A stretch of 64,000 nucleotides of DNA from positions 890,501 to 954,500 of the forward strand of contig NC_060028.1 in the NCBI RefSeq assembly GCF_021134715.1. Reading direction: 5' to 3'. The stretch is from Daphnia pulex. Taxonomy: Eukaryota; Arthropoda; Branchiopoda; Diplostraca; Daphniidae. The notes under the pieces were generated by a model. That model was not told the origin of the DNA. It worked only from the letters and a program-made list of their open reading frames with translations, and did not search any database. The position numbers were made by a program, and so were the translations under genes. Positions 46,466-61,282 of the stretch are shown here, piece by piece (the first letter of the stretch is position 1; every line of letters starts with the position of its first letter).

Positions 46466-46875
46466 TGCTTTTAATTAAATCGAAATAATTATTGCTAAAG
46501 CTGATTTAAGGATTTAAAGATTATAATACAGAAACTTTCTGTCAACACACTATGTTCTTCCTCTTGACAGTTCGTGTAACGCCATCTAACGGAGAGTAAC
46601 TCCAGTAATTTGAAGGATCACAAAAATGGATGCGGTACTTTTTGGCTTAACGGGATAGCAGTAACTACATCTGGTTTAATACAATTACTATTCAAGGACT
46701 TATCCCATTCTAAAAATTAAAATTATTAACAGTTTTAGTCATTCTTTATCACAAAATTGCGGATTTATTTTATTTCAAGAGAAAGGAGTGCAGGTGTAAT
46801 GATGGATGGAAGCTTTCATCAAGATGCGTATCAGTACTGATGTTATTTAAAAAAGACATAAGTAACCCTTATTAC

Positions 46876-49663
46876 CCTATATAATAGCGTATTGTTCGTA
46901 AAGTAGTTCTCTGACGCGATAATAGTCGTCGGATATACAGCCTTCGAGAGTTACTCTACCCGATTCATTCTGTAGAAGCGATAAAATTTCGTTAAATGAT
47001 TTGATCACAATTATTAATTATATTAGATCTTACCCTACGCAGTGCAACGTTACCGTTACAACACCAAAGAACACCACCGATAAACTCGGACGAGATACCA
47101 TTACGCACAAGTACTTGTTTAAAGTCCGATAATTTTAGTTCGTTGATGTACGATGTTTCGTGGCCAGGAATCTAAAACAGATTAAATCATTCAAAATTAT
47201 TTTCAATTGTTACGTTATTTAAGTATAAAGTATTATTTACATCTTTAGGTTCTAAAGGCTCTAACAGCGGAGCTTGTTCTTTACGGAGCGAATTATTTTC
47301 TTTATCGTCCAAGTCCCTCAAGTCCTCTGCCTGTTGAAAGAAAAACAATTACTCCTTATTTTTCCCCAGCAATTTTAAGATTAACTGTAAGATTTACTTG
47401 ATAAGTTAGCCTTGCATCAATCCAAGCGACTTCAGCATCCTTGGCTTTACCGAATGAAAGTGAAGAAAGTAAAGAGTCTTTCAACCTCACTTGGTAGATG
47501 TGACTTTCAATAGTTGCATCTATTGTTTCCCCTTTTCGTGCTATAAATGCTTTATTATCAGATGATCCTTAATAAAAGAAATATCAACAAATTTAGGTTA
47601 GCATATTCATTTTCTGCCTTAAAATCAATTTTACCGGTTGAAAGACACAAATTTTGCAGTGCTTGACAGGATTCGGATGATCCCCTGACGACGATGGTTC
47701 GTTTCGGTTTCATCGATTCAATCAGTTTGATAATGGATTCACCATCAGATCGTCCTTCGAAATCAATATGCATGATGCTTGCATTGATTGCTAGGGTCGT
47801 TGTGGTAGAAATGCACTTGGTAGGGCACTCTGCTTCCGGCTAAACGAAAGAAATGATCATGAGACTCAAAGCGATGCATTGGAAGTTAAAAATGACAAAA
47901 AATCATACCTCTTCTTCCCATTTAGGCTTTTCAACCGAATAATCGGCCATTTCGTGATCTTCCGACTCGGCAATGACGTAGTCTTCCGGGCGGATAATTT
48001 CGCCATACTCGTCGAATTTGATTTTGTCTTCAAAATATGGGAACATGGTAGGATGTTTCTTGGAACTTTTAAAAAAGTGTTGCACTGCTCCTGTCGTTTT
48101 ATCGTCGGACCGGACAACAATATCATGTCGGCCTTTCTTGACTTCGTCTTCAGATTCACTAGACTCCGCCGCTATCTGATCTTTTATTTTTATCCCAGAT
48201 AAAATATTTTTTTCGCGTTCTTTTCTACGGAATTCTTCCAATTCCGCACCTTTAAAAAAAATTAATGGAGTTCTAGATTAGATTTGTTTGTTGCGTCCGC
48301 AAAAGCAAATTAGCTTACCCTCTAGTTTGACTCGTTGTTTAAGCTCGAGCGTGACAGATTTCAAGTTACGCTGATCATGTAGCCGCTGGCCCAGCGTTCC
48401 TTGTCCTGACCGGCTGGTTAGAATGATAGAGTTTCTTGCATCAGAACACCATAAGGCAAATAAATCCCTGGCGAATCCACACTCCAGATCTGGGCAGCTT
48501 GAGAGAACAACTTTTGAGCCAGCAATACGGAGGACTTCTGGCAATGTATGACACAGCTGCAAATATCTAAAGAACAATTTGCTTTAATATTACTTCTAAA
48601 ACTTTATAAATGCTAGATTGAATACTTGAATCCAAAAGGATTATTCCTGGCCCCTTCAAAGGATTTCATTAATTTATCTGACATCCATTCGATCTGTGAC
48701 TTGGCGAACTCGTTGACATTATAAGCCACATTGTTCAAAAGAGCCAAACTGTAGGCTCTCAAGCCAGATTCTTGATTTCTCCATAGTTGCTCCAACATAT
48801 GAGCCAATTCGAGAACTCTTCCAGCCGTATCGACAGCAACAAGGACGTTTCCTCCTCCTCTAAGAGTCTGTAGAATGTTGGTCATGAGCTTTTCGTCACG
48901 ACTTCGCCTTCTGGGTTGCGCGTAAAGGGTGTTATACGCATCGGTAATGAGAAGAGACGGTCGCTGAATTTTCTCCAACTCACAACCGTTTAAGTGGCGT
49001 TCTTTTTTATGATTGTAGTCAACAGCATAAATGATATCTTCTTCTCCATCTTTTACTATTTTCCACACAGTTCCTCCCAACATGTGCCCTGCTGGAAGGG
49101 GTGTGATGATCAATCCTTGTCCCTTTCCTGTAAACAAGTAGTAATTTCAGTATGAAAAACTTGAATGAAATATTAGGACTTGTTATACCTTTGAGAGGCA
49201 CACTTTGGCTGTATTTCAACTGAACAACTTTGTCAAACGAATTGTCAACATCATCCAGAGTGAATAGATCGAAGTCTTCCCTGAATAGATACAAATGTCA
49301 GTCATCTTGAATTGAAATTTGAATTAATCAATGTACTTACATGTTGTCTTTGGATTGATACCAATCGTACATAAACATCTGACCCATTTTGTAAACAGGA
49401 ACTGTTGCATACACTGGACATGTTAGTCCAAGTTTTCCAACTGCATATGGCAAAGCTCCCAAGTGCAGCTGATCAGGATAGGATAGAAGCACTGCATCAA
49501 TTTTGTTGACATGCTTCTTTAGTTCATGTATAAATCCTTCTGAACACTTTTCATCCCATCCACAGTCCAGCAAGAAAGTGAAATCGTCAACTTTGAGAAG
49601 GTACGAATGTGGCGAATCGTCAAGCGCGCCCGAAAGCGCGCAAAACTTGATGATAGACGTCAT
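46876..49663 (-). CDS. CPSF2: CPSF2 (CPSF100), mRNA 3'-end processing factor, 733 aa
   Basis: Ten exons join in phase: 49341-49663, 49189-49280, 48626-49127, 48319-48566, 47909-48249, 47635-47839, 47398-47567, 47241-47330, 47034-47171 and 46877-46969. CPSF2 pairs with the CPSF73 endonuclease in the cleavage and polyadenylation and histone pre-mRNA complexes in the nucleus. The metallo-beta-lactamase fold is visible ([55 protein letters not shown]). The zinc-binding HxHxDH motif reads YPDQLHLG, the inactive form known for CPSF2. A beta-CASP region follows ([20 protein letters not shown]), then an acidic linker and the C-terminal domain. Length is close to the insect protein (about 755). Confidence 0.97.
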
Positions 49664-49976
49664 ATTTGTCTACTGCGGATTGTTTATCATGAGTAAATTA
49701 GTTGAATTGGATTGTTGTTGACGTGTTCCTCTATTAATCATGTAGGAACATATCGCATTCTCAATAACCGAAATTGGAATGTCTGCTTGGTTTCATCCTA
49801 CGATGCCTGATATCTTTATTCAAAGAATAAATGGGATTGGCCAGATTAGTGTATCATGCAATGCTGCTCGTCTAGCAGACAATTTCTTTCACAAAATTCA
49901 CAATAAAAACTCGTTAAAAAGTCCAGCTGTGTGTATAGTGAGTGTTATCGGTACAGTAACTAGAAAAAATAAATCC
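49664..49976. promoter_or_regulatory. Divergent promoter, CPSF2 and DMAC2-like genes
   Basis: About 313 bp lie between the CPSF2 start and the preferred DMAC2 start. A 12-codon upstream reading frame (49690-49722) and an in-frame Met at 49779 are present on the plus side. Confidence 0.5.
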
Positions 49977-50940
49977 ATGGCAATGTCTTATTCTCGTTTA
50001 ACTCAACTGAGGCTATCGCTTAAACATTTCCGAAGATCATGTACCAGTACATCGAACACAAGACCGACGGCCGGTATATCTCAAATTGCCAAACTAGGTA
50101 ATGACAAGGCAGAGGTGGAGAAAAAGAAGGAAGAAGAGGATCGCGTAACATATGAACTCCCCAAAGCAATGTATGCTGAAAACAAGAAAACCGTCTTTCA
50201 GTTATTCTCCAGTCAAAAGAACTATGCAATTGAAGTAATCAGTGTTCTTAACGCGATCGAATTCTCGCCGTATGGAGTTAAAAAAGCGTGGAGTGATTGG
50301 AAGGAAGATAAGCTCGTTAGATCACAGTTGTACGTCAAAGAAAGAGCAGAGTTTCTTGGCCCAGAAATAGCCACTGGTCATTTTATTTGTTTTCGAGGTG
50401 GCAAAGTTCGCTTTTATGGCCATAAAGACTGGATTGTCGAAGACCCTGATTCGGATATCATACCGAATTTACCCAGATTTTACTTGGAATCTTATAAAAT
50501 GGAAGCTGTTGACTGTTCAAAAATGACTCTTGTCTATGAAGGATTGGAAAACATGAGTATATTAATATCCTGTTTCATGAAAAAATGTAAACCAACACAT
50601 AACCTTGACATTTCTTTTAGAAAACATGGAGAAGCTCAAATGGTTGAGCCTGGAGTCGTGTCCCCGTATTGACGATTGGTGCCTGGACAGGATTTCCGGC
50701 GAATTTTGTGACACGTTGGAATATCTGGATATTCGAAACTGTCCACTGGTGACAGATAAAGGTATCGCTTCATTAAGTAAGATGAAGAAACTGAAAACTC
50801 TTCTGGTTGGCGGTCACCCGGAAGCTAAAAATCTTGAACTTGTATGCCTCATGCTTGAGGACGTTTTGCCTGAATTAACCATCCGAGGTATTCTTTATTG
50901 CGATGAGTCTTTATTGACAAATGACGAGGCCCACGAGTAA
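49977..50940 (+). CDS. DMAC2: Distal membrane-arm assembly protein 2 / ATP synthase s-like, 299 aa
   Basis: Exons 49977-50556 and 50621-50940 join in phase. The preferred start (MAMSYSRLTQLRLSLKHFRR) gives a typical basic mitochondrial presequence. The frame is also open to a Met at 49779, which would add 66 residues of uncertain worth. The C-terminal half holds leucine-rich repeats of the ATP5S/ATP5SL type (YKMEAVDCSKMTLVYEGL, LKWLSLESCPRIDDWCLDRI, LEYLDIRNCPLVTDKGIASL). In vertebrates DMAC2 helps assemble the distal membrane arm of complex I. Distinction from ATP5S rests on the longer N-terminus and is less certain. Confidence 0.85.
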
Positions 50941-51465
50941 AATGTAAAGTTCTTTCAACAGTCATTTGCCGATTTTTGTTCTTGAGGAATTATTATGAAT
51001 CAATACATAAATGTTAATGTTTATTCCATCTTTTAACTGGGAAAAAAAGACATGAAGGCTAATATGAACGGGTTGGGTGTTTTTTTTTTTCTCTCCAAAT
51101 CGCAAAAGAATTGAATCAAGAAGAAAAATATTGAACGTAGTTACGAAAAGATGAAGAGGACCGAATTTACATGACACAATTTTAGCGGACTTGGCGAACT
51201 CTTAAACAATATTTGGATTAAGGACGGGGTCACACATAATTTGTTATTGATTATTTTTTTTTTTTCATTTATTCAATTCCCAAATAATAACCATTAATGT
51301 TGTTCAGGGTTTATTTATAACTACTTGGAAACATACAATTATGACCCCCTGAAACCCACGTTCTTAAAAAAATTAACCAGTATACTATAGATGGAGGGGT
51401 AAGAGGACTATCTAATTTTAACCCAGTTGTTGTAGCCACGGTTTCTCGCAGCTCTGCAAAGATGT
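50941..51465. other. Intergenic between convergent genes, no gene seen
   Basis: Contains 3' flanks of the DMAC2-like gene and of the phosphatase gene; AT-rich. Confidence 0.5.
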
Positions 51466-53398
51466 TCATTCCTAGCAATCAATGAAATAATGGAAGTAAG
51501 AAAAAAGTGTCCATGCAATTACGATTAAATCGAATTAATAATACCTTATCCGACGACTCATTTTTACTCGCAATCACCGACTCGATGAAGGTCCGTCTGT
51601 GGATACACATAAATATGGATTACAACCTGAAAAACGTCGCGGGAGTGGCGCGTTAAAATTATTTTTGTAAGACTAATCTATGTTTACCAATTGACCTGAT
51701 TGTAAAATAAACCCACGAATCATGCACAAACAAGATTTGTCTGGAATCGACAAGCCATCAACTTGACACACCCAATGACGACATCACAACACTTGAACAG
51801 TATTCCAATCACACAACTTACTTGGAGCCGAGTACGCTGAGTTGTGGTTGATCAGGGATATCTTCATCATTTAGAATTTGCAGAATACGACTGGCTTCAG
51901 CATGTGGATCATCATTCAAAATTTCTAAAGCAAAAAAACATTTTTAAAATATTTAACAAGTTCACAATTAATAAATAGCTATGACGTCTTACCAATCGTT
52001 CTTTTTTCAATGTGTTCTTCGAACTTTTTTTCGCGTTCCATATCTTCTGGGACAGGTTTAGGCGCTGCTGGAAAAGTAATCAATACTATGCTCATGTTAT
52101 CTCGGCTTCCCTAAAAATAGAAAATTCATTGGTGATGACTCAAAAATGGCGGAAATGCACAATTTGTTTTTACTTTGAAGAGGCAATGGTCGACGACAGC
52201 AGAGCAGACTTTGGTCAAATCATCTGTGATGGTTAATTGATGACGAATGAATTGGCATAAGTCGTCGTTTGTCATCACGTCCCAGATTCCATCACAAGCA
52301 AGTACGAGGAACTGATCTTCTTCCGGTTTTCGCGTTTCGACGTAGATTTCTGGAGCTGGCGATACCAACTGCTCAGTCGGTCCTGAGTCACACATATGAA
52401 TGCACATTTTTTTAGAGTCATGTGCCAGGTAAAACATTAAAGAGCATTTATAGTACCTCTGCCTTCTACACTTTTGTATTCAAAGTCGCCGAGGGCTCTT
52501 GAAACTGCTAACGATCCGTTAACCCTGTGAATCATGACCGAACCACCAGCATCTTGTATTCTCTTTTTCTCGGCGGCCACTGTCGGCTTGTGATCCATCG
52601 TGCAGACGGCTGCCAACCCATTTCGACACAAAACAGCTCGAGAATCACCACAATTAGCAATGTAAAAGTGTGTAGGGGATATGAGTGCTGACACTGCTGT
52701 CGATCCGCTCTTATCTTCACCATTTGCCACGCACGGCATTTGTCTCATAGTCTCGTCCAACCTTTGAAAATGAAAAGATAAGATAAGATTCTTACTAACT
52801 AAAGACGCAATCATTTTATACTTGAGGAATCCCGCGTGAATTGCTCGTCTAATGATACTTTCAATTTCGTTGTTTCCCTCATCACTATCAGCACTCTTTG
52901 CTGAAATTTTTTTGAAGTCATCTGTATCAATGATGGTAGGCAACAAATTATCCGCACAATGAGTCGAAACAGTAGAGCCGCAATGTCCATCAAATACGGC
53001 AAAGAATGACCAATCTATAGATTAAAAAAAAAAGATAAGATGAAATCAGTCACATGTTTGAAATTTAACATGCAATTTTTGTAATAGATGATGAAATGAA
53101 CAACCACATGGTCAATTATTTTAATAAGAATGAGAATTTAAAAACTGTCACTATGAAACAAGACAAGCAACTAGTTACTTTCACCTTGGAAATGACTTGA
53201 TCAACCAAACAAAAGAATTGAAACAAATGTGACGTTGAAATTACCTTTAAAATCTCCTGGCAGCCCAATGACAGCACTGTGTGAGTCCTCCATTTCTACA
53301 CGCCATCCTTGCATGCTGACAACACCATACTTGAGCCCATTGCCCTCATTACATTCTTGACTTTTTTCTGTCTTCGGTTTATCTAGGAATCCACCCAT
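51466..53398 (-). CDS. PPM1A: PP2C-family Ser/Thr phosphatase (PPM1A/PPM1B type), about 379 aa
   Basis: Exons 53245-53398, 52822-53014, 52457-52761, 52174-52382, 51993-52110, 51822-51924, 51545-51596 and a tiny last exon at 51466-51471 join in phase. The start [12 protein letters not shown] mirrors PPM1A/B (myristoyl-Gly2 possible). Metal-binding and catalytic motifs are present: [102 protein letters not shown]. The helical PPM1A-type C-terminus ends [13 protein letters not shown]. These Mn/Mg phosphatases damp stress-kinase and other signalling. The last exon would add only Glu before the stop and is the least certain part. An upstream in-frame Met at 53506 would add 36 residues. Confidence 0.92.
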
Positions 53399-54657
53399 TT
53401 TTTTTCTCAGGTGAAATAGGGTTAGCAGGTACACAACAGCCTTTCTCTTGGCCTCACTGATGATTTGTTTACTTGGAGCACTATTTGTACTGGATTGTAC
53501 ATCCATGCACAGATGAACGTCCTCACAACTGTCTGTCGGTTTCTAGTGCTTTCCTAAGCACATGACACTGCCTAAAATAAAACATGAATAAAAATAATAA
53601 ATTACTAAGCATTAACAAAAATGACATGTGTGAAGCTTAAATGTAATATTTTTTCTATATGACAATGTAGATTTTGCTTAGATTTACAAGAATTCAGCAA
53701 CAAACCATGCAGCATGAACCTCATGAGATGAAAAGTCTGTTAAAATGGCTGACATATTATCACAGGGAGATAACAACTTTGAAAAGGACCATTTCAAAAA
53801 AAAAAAAAGAATCAAAGACCGTACCTGTGTATGGTCTCGACTCAAGATAACGCCGCCTTACCGTTCTATGTCAAACGACTATCGCCTCCTCGTTATACTT
53901 TTTTTTATCGATTTTCCCGTTTTTGTTTTGGTCAGTTTCAATTACACTGCCAATAATTCTGTTCAATGGAAATTGAGATGGGCGACAATTCAATCAAAAT
54001 TTGAGACACTGCAGATCAGTTTCGCCTGGCTCAACTCAATTTCGTCGCCTTTTCTTGCAAAATCAATTCACGAAAACGAGCTAGACTAATCTCACGACAA
54101 CGTTTTTGCCTTCTGGCGTAAATGGCTACCCGATACGATATGCACAACTATCGATAGTTAAAACTATGACATCATCGCCCAAAGTCCACGAAGTCGTAAT
54201 TTCGTAAACGTGATCAGATTATCATTACAATTAAAATGACCTTCACATTTAATAACTATAAATGTAAAAAGCATATTTTTTATTACACATAAAATGTGTT
54301 GTGAGGTTCGAAAATTTGACGTAAATTGAATGGCCATCTGATGAACAAATTGGCGACTAAAAAATATACCGATTTCTGTTTAGAATTAGATATATAGAAA
54401 AAATTAAGATAAGATATAATGTTCTATTTTACGTGGAGGATAATAAATTGTAATATCATCATTCACCATCATGTATTCCATTGTCACAATCTCACTTTTT
54501 ACACATACTCATGGTAAACAAACAAAAAAATCTTTTCAAGTCAGCCCAAACCATAGAAAGTCAAATTCCTAGACAGGAGGAGTTCAGAGGAAGGGTGGTA
54601 TGGAAATTAACCAGTTTCTTTAAAAAGTACACACAATTTTCTTGAAAAAAAAATGGA
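53399..54657. other. Phosphatase 5' region and intergenic DNA
   Basis: Includes the likely 5' UTR of the phosphatase gene. A tgctaac branch-point-like site and an acceptor-like ctgag lie just before its ATG. A plus-strand frame (53745-54089) shows no domain and is not called. Confidence 0.4.
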
Positions 54658-57338
<2,681 letters not shown>

Positions 57339-58415
57339 TCAATGATCATCACGGGTAGCTCCTGGACAATTTGAAGTGAGATCTTGATCATCTTCGAATT
57401 TGGTGGCGCACCAGGAACAGTAGAAATGAACTTGACGGAGGTAGGCTGTGATTAGCTCCAATTGCTCACCAGGTTCTAAAAGTTCTTCTTTTTCTTCAGC
57501 CTCTTCTTCTTCTTCTTCGTCAGATGTGGGCTCTTTGATGACCTCAGGCCAGAACCAAGGTTCAGCCGGCTCCAAAATGCTTTTTTCTTCGTCCAGCACT
57601 TTGCACATGCGTTGGCTTTTTCTCAGATCTGCGTGGGTGAGTTTCTGGACGGCTTCATCCTTTTTTCGATTTCTGAACTCGGCCACACTGGTCGAGTTAC
57701 TCTGACTGGCGATTCTGTTCTGTAACATCGTCATCTTCCTCTGCAGAATGTCTTTGACAGCTGCTTCTCTACCCAGGCCAGCTCGATCGACCTTTATTTC
57801 AACAGCCACGGGCTCCACTCGGCCTTCTCCCGTTTTTCCTAGACCTTTGCCCGGATTGTAGCCCATCTTTTGCAACATGGCAAATCCTGCAAATAAAAAA
57901 AAAAATAAAACCATTATTTTTTGTTTCATTAGGACTATTAGAGTTCACTTCATTATTATATACCTTTATTCTGGCTGGTGATGGCTGTGCTTAGTCCTTC
58001 TTCACGTTTTTCGGCTTCTAAAACTTTGACAGGCTTGTTCAATTTTCTCATTTTTTCATTGGCGCTACGATGTTGTTCCTCCAACTGGAATTGTCTTTTG
58101 GTGCTTTGCTTGAATACTAGGCCTGGGCGGACATCCTTGACACTGAATAATAGTTTCATTGTTGAAAATAAATAATGTTTAGACAATCTTGTGGTCAAAT
58201 ACACAATATAGATGATTCTTTTTTTTCTTATGATGTGTAATTCTTAGAACTAGAAAATACAAACTGTGACCACTAGATAACTACTTCAAGTTTGTTATGA
58301 TAAAGCCATAGTTGAAGGTGTGTAATAACAGTGGAATTGTTCAAGTAGTGGGTTATTACCATGAAGATAAGAATTCCTCAGACATGTAGTCGGGTTCTTC
58401 GTCACTATCAGCCAT
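57339..58415 (-). CDS. GPATCH11: G-patch domain protein 11 (GPATCH11/CCDC75), 260 aa
   Basis: Exons 58360-58415, 57964-58142 and 57339-57886 join in phase. The start MADSDEEPDYMSEEF matches the family's acidic EEDYMSD opening, followed by VRPGL. The G-patch is seen at residues about 75-120 (NKGFAMLQKMGYNPGKGLGK), followed by GRVEPVAVEIK and a coiled-coil region. The C-terminal DUF4187 includes RKSQRMCKVLDEEK and the paired cysteines of YCSWCATKFEDDQDL, ending in SNCPGATRDDH. G-patch proteins activate DEAH-box RNA helicases. GPATCH11 is nuclear and has also been reported at kinetochores (alias CENP-Y). Length agrees with the human protein. Confidence 0.93.
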
Positions 58416-58542
58416 TACTGTAAATTACAGATCTACAAGAAAATAATAAAACTTGTGTCGCTTGTGTCTTGTGTTTATAAAAATTTGCTGTTCGATTCGG
58501 TGTCGAATTTTCGTCAGTAAGCAAAGTTGCCATTTTCGTAAA

Positions 58543-58659
58543 ATGGTCCGCGCTAAAATTCAAGCGGCAATTCAAAAACAACTAAAAGACCATTGTCACG
58601 TTAAACAACTAAAAGACCATTGTCACGTTATTGACTTATTTCATTACAACTTTTCGTAA
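58543..58659 (+). CDS. Short open frame with 27-bp tandem duplication, uncertain
   Basis: ATG at 58543 (MVRAKIQAAIQKQ) gives a 38-codon frame divergent from GPATCH11. It contains an exact in-frame duplication of 27 bp (58576-58602 and 58603-58629; KQLKDHCHV twice). No known domain. It could be a 5' exon, a short peptide, or non-coding. Confidence 0.2.
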   Translation: MVRAKIQAAIQKQLKDHCHVKQLKDHCHVIDLFHYNFS

Positions 58660-58992
58660 CTGCTTATTAATTATCTTTTCAAATTGAAAATTGGGCTTAT
58701 AATCTTTATCAAAATCGATGGAAAAAGTATAGTTTTGAATTGATTCATCACGATCGATCCTAAACTGTAGTCCATTTACTCGTACGCTTAGTTTTGCGAA
58801 TGAAGAAGAAGAAAAGTTAAAAAGGCAAAAATTTTATTAAATTTTGATAGATGACTGTATTCCCGGAAATTCACACGAAACCACAAATTTCGGTTATGAC
58901 CAAAAACTACAGACATTTTGCATTTTACCTTTTAAGCCAGCTTAAAAGATTGCGCATGCGAATTCGCTGGTGAAAAGCGACACATATTTTTC

Positions 58993-59683
58993 TTAAGGAT
59001 ATGATGGTGGAGGAGCTGGATAACTAGGAGGAGCTGGAGGAGAATATGCTGGGGGAGACGGTGGTGAATAGGCTGGTGGGCTGTATGCAGGTGCCATGGG
59101 TGGCATGTAAGCAGGAGGGCTATATGCAGGAGGACTGTATGCAGGTGGCATGGGTGGCATAGGTTGCATGTAAGCAGGAGGACTGTAAGCAGGGGGACTA
59201 GGAGGAGCTTCATATGAAGGTGGGCTGTAAGCTGGAGGAGCGTAGCTTGGAGGCGAGTACGCAGGAGGAGCATACGATGGAGCTGGGTAGTCCATAGGCA
59301 CCGGAATAGGGACTGCGACCGGTCGCCTGACAATTCCTACCACCGGAATCGGATTTCCGGGATCTCCGGGTAATTTGGCTCCACCTCCACCGCCGCCGCC
59401 CGCCTTTTTACTGAAGAAAATGAAGCGCTTGTCTCGGTTGACTGAATCTTCCGTCGTCGTCGATCCTTCCGATTTCACGGATCCTTCCGTAGTCGTAGAT
59501 CCCTCTTCGGTGGTCACTTCTTCAGCTCCGGCGGCCATCAAACTGATAAGAACTACCAGCAGCGCCATCACAAGCCCATTCTAATTCAATAAAATAAACC
59601 ATTGATTAAAAATTCGAAATAATAAAAGTAAAGGGGAAATGAATTAAAATTCAGAACAGTAAAATTACCTTGAAGAACTTCAT
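58993..59683 (-). CDS. Pro/Tyr-rich secreted repeat protein 1, 200 aa
   Basis: Exons 59669-59683 (MKFFK) and 58993-59580 join in phase 0. The intron lies inside the signal peptide (NGLVMALLVVLISLMAAGAE). A Ser/Thr/Glu-rich propeptide (TTTEGSVKSEG) ends at a dibasic DKR before FIFFSKK. A Gly run follows, then a hydrophobic segment (IPVVGIVRRPVAVPIPVP) and some 15 units of PPAYS or PPSYA. This looks like a structural extracellular protein of the cuticle or an exocrine secretion, possibly cleaved at KR by a furin-like protease. A TATA element (tataaaa, minus strand, 59781-59787) lies about 100 bp upstream of the start. Confidence 0.85.
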
Positions 59684-59789
59684 GTTGGGTGTAGGCAGAA
59701 GACGATTGAGATTGTAGAGAGAACTGTACTAGTCCGATGAAAGCTGGAGATTGATGCTGATTGAACGGTCGCATAGCAGTTTTATACAT

Positions 59790-60440
59790 TTGCCCATACC
59801 TGCCAACTTACATGACGAGGGGAGGAGTTCAAAATTCACCCGAATGGCCGCTTCACCTGTGACCTTCCAGAGGCTAATCGTTTTTAATATTTAAGTGTCC
59901 ATTATTGTTCCTATCCATTTTTCACGGAACCCATCAACTCCGTTATTATCCTCTTTCATATGTGAATTTTCAAACGACAATAACAACAGCCCAACAAACA
60001 AATATTTCAGGTGAAATTCTATCAAGTATTAGCTTAATGATACTGCACATTAATACCTGAAAATTTGGATGAATCCAGTCTGGTAGATTTACTTTTGTTT
60101 CCAACGCTGTTATTAAATAACAGATGTTTTTTTAGGATTCCTAAAGAAGATTAAACTGCTTGATTAACCCTACAATATTGAATATTGAACGAATATGGCT
60201 ATCAATTCCTGGAAAGTAGTAGGTATACTAAACTTATAAGATTTATAAAAAAATTTCAAGTTTTTTGTGTTCGTTTTTCACAAAAATTTGTGTCTTAAGG
60301 TATCGTCCTTGCTATATGTCATTTGCACCTGTGACACCTTGAATATGTGGCAATCAAAGGCCAAAGATACACAATATTCTCCTCTGATTTCGTTGTTTCA
60401 CCTTAGGTGTAAGGTCACAGAAAAATTAGTACTGGAGAAA
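59790..60440. other. Intergenic between divergent Pro/Tyr-rich genes
   Basis: No gene seen. It holds the upstream regions of both flanking genes; a TATA-like aataaaaag near 60445 faces the plus-strand gene. Confidence 0.45.
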
Positions 60441-60562
60441 ACGGAATAAAAAGGCCTGGCTGAGTGTTGAATAGCATCATTCGATCTTCTGTTGGCATCA
60501 AGCAAACAGCTCGTCCTTTGGCTTTTATTTGTAATTCATAAAGTTGTTTTATTCACGACAAG

Positions 60563-61282
60563 ATGAAGGGACTTTTCATCTCGAAAATGGTAAGTTTTAA
60601 TTATTTATTTCTATATTGTTTTGCAATTGAAAGTGCAAGTTTTATTACTGTTCGACCGAAATTGACAAATTGTATCAAATTTTTTTAGGTTTTACTAGTT
60701 GCGTTTTGCGTCTGGAATTGCCAGGCGGATAACGTGACCGAGACGGCGCAAAATGACCGGACGAAACGGTTCATCCTCTTCAAGCAATCTAAAGGCATGG
60801 GCTTCGGTTTGGGTGCTGGACCAAAAGCAAAAGGTTTTCCGGCTATGTCGATGGTCGGCGTCGTCGAGCAACCTTATCCAGTTCCGGTAGGAGTTCCGGA
60901 ATATCCTGCATACGCTCCTCCGAGTTATTCACCACCCGCCTACGCACCGCCTCCAAGTTATTCACCACCTGCATACGCCCCGCCTCCCCCTGCTTACAGT
61001 CCCCCTGCTTACATGCCACCTATGGCACCCATGCCACCTGTGTACAGCCCTCCTGCTTACAGTCCTCCCGCTTACGAAGCTCCTAGCTACCCCATGCCGT
61101 CCTATGCTCCACCAGCTCCTCCAGCCTATGCTCCTCCAGCCTATGCTCCTCTAGCCTATGCTCCTCCAGCACCGCCAGCCTACGCTCCTCCGGCACCTCC
61201 TAGCTACCCCATGCCAGCACCCCCAGCATATTCTCCTCCAGCTCCTCCTAGCTATCCTGCTCCTGCTCCAATGTATCCTTAA
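60563..61282 (+). CDS. Pro/Tyr-rich secreted repeat protein 2, 206 aa
   Basis: Exons 60563-60589 (MKGLFISKM) and 60689-61282 join in phase 0 within the signal peptide (VLLVAFCVWNCQA). A short propeptide (DNVTETAQNDRTKR) precedes FILFKQSKG, the same KRFI(L/F)F motif as protein 1, then a Gly-rich spacer and SMVGVVEQPYPVPVGVP. The rest is PPAYAPP/PPSYSPP repeats ending in PAPMYP. It is divergently arranged with protein 1 (about 880 bp between starts), consistent with an inverted local duplication. Confidence 0.87.
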
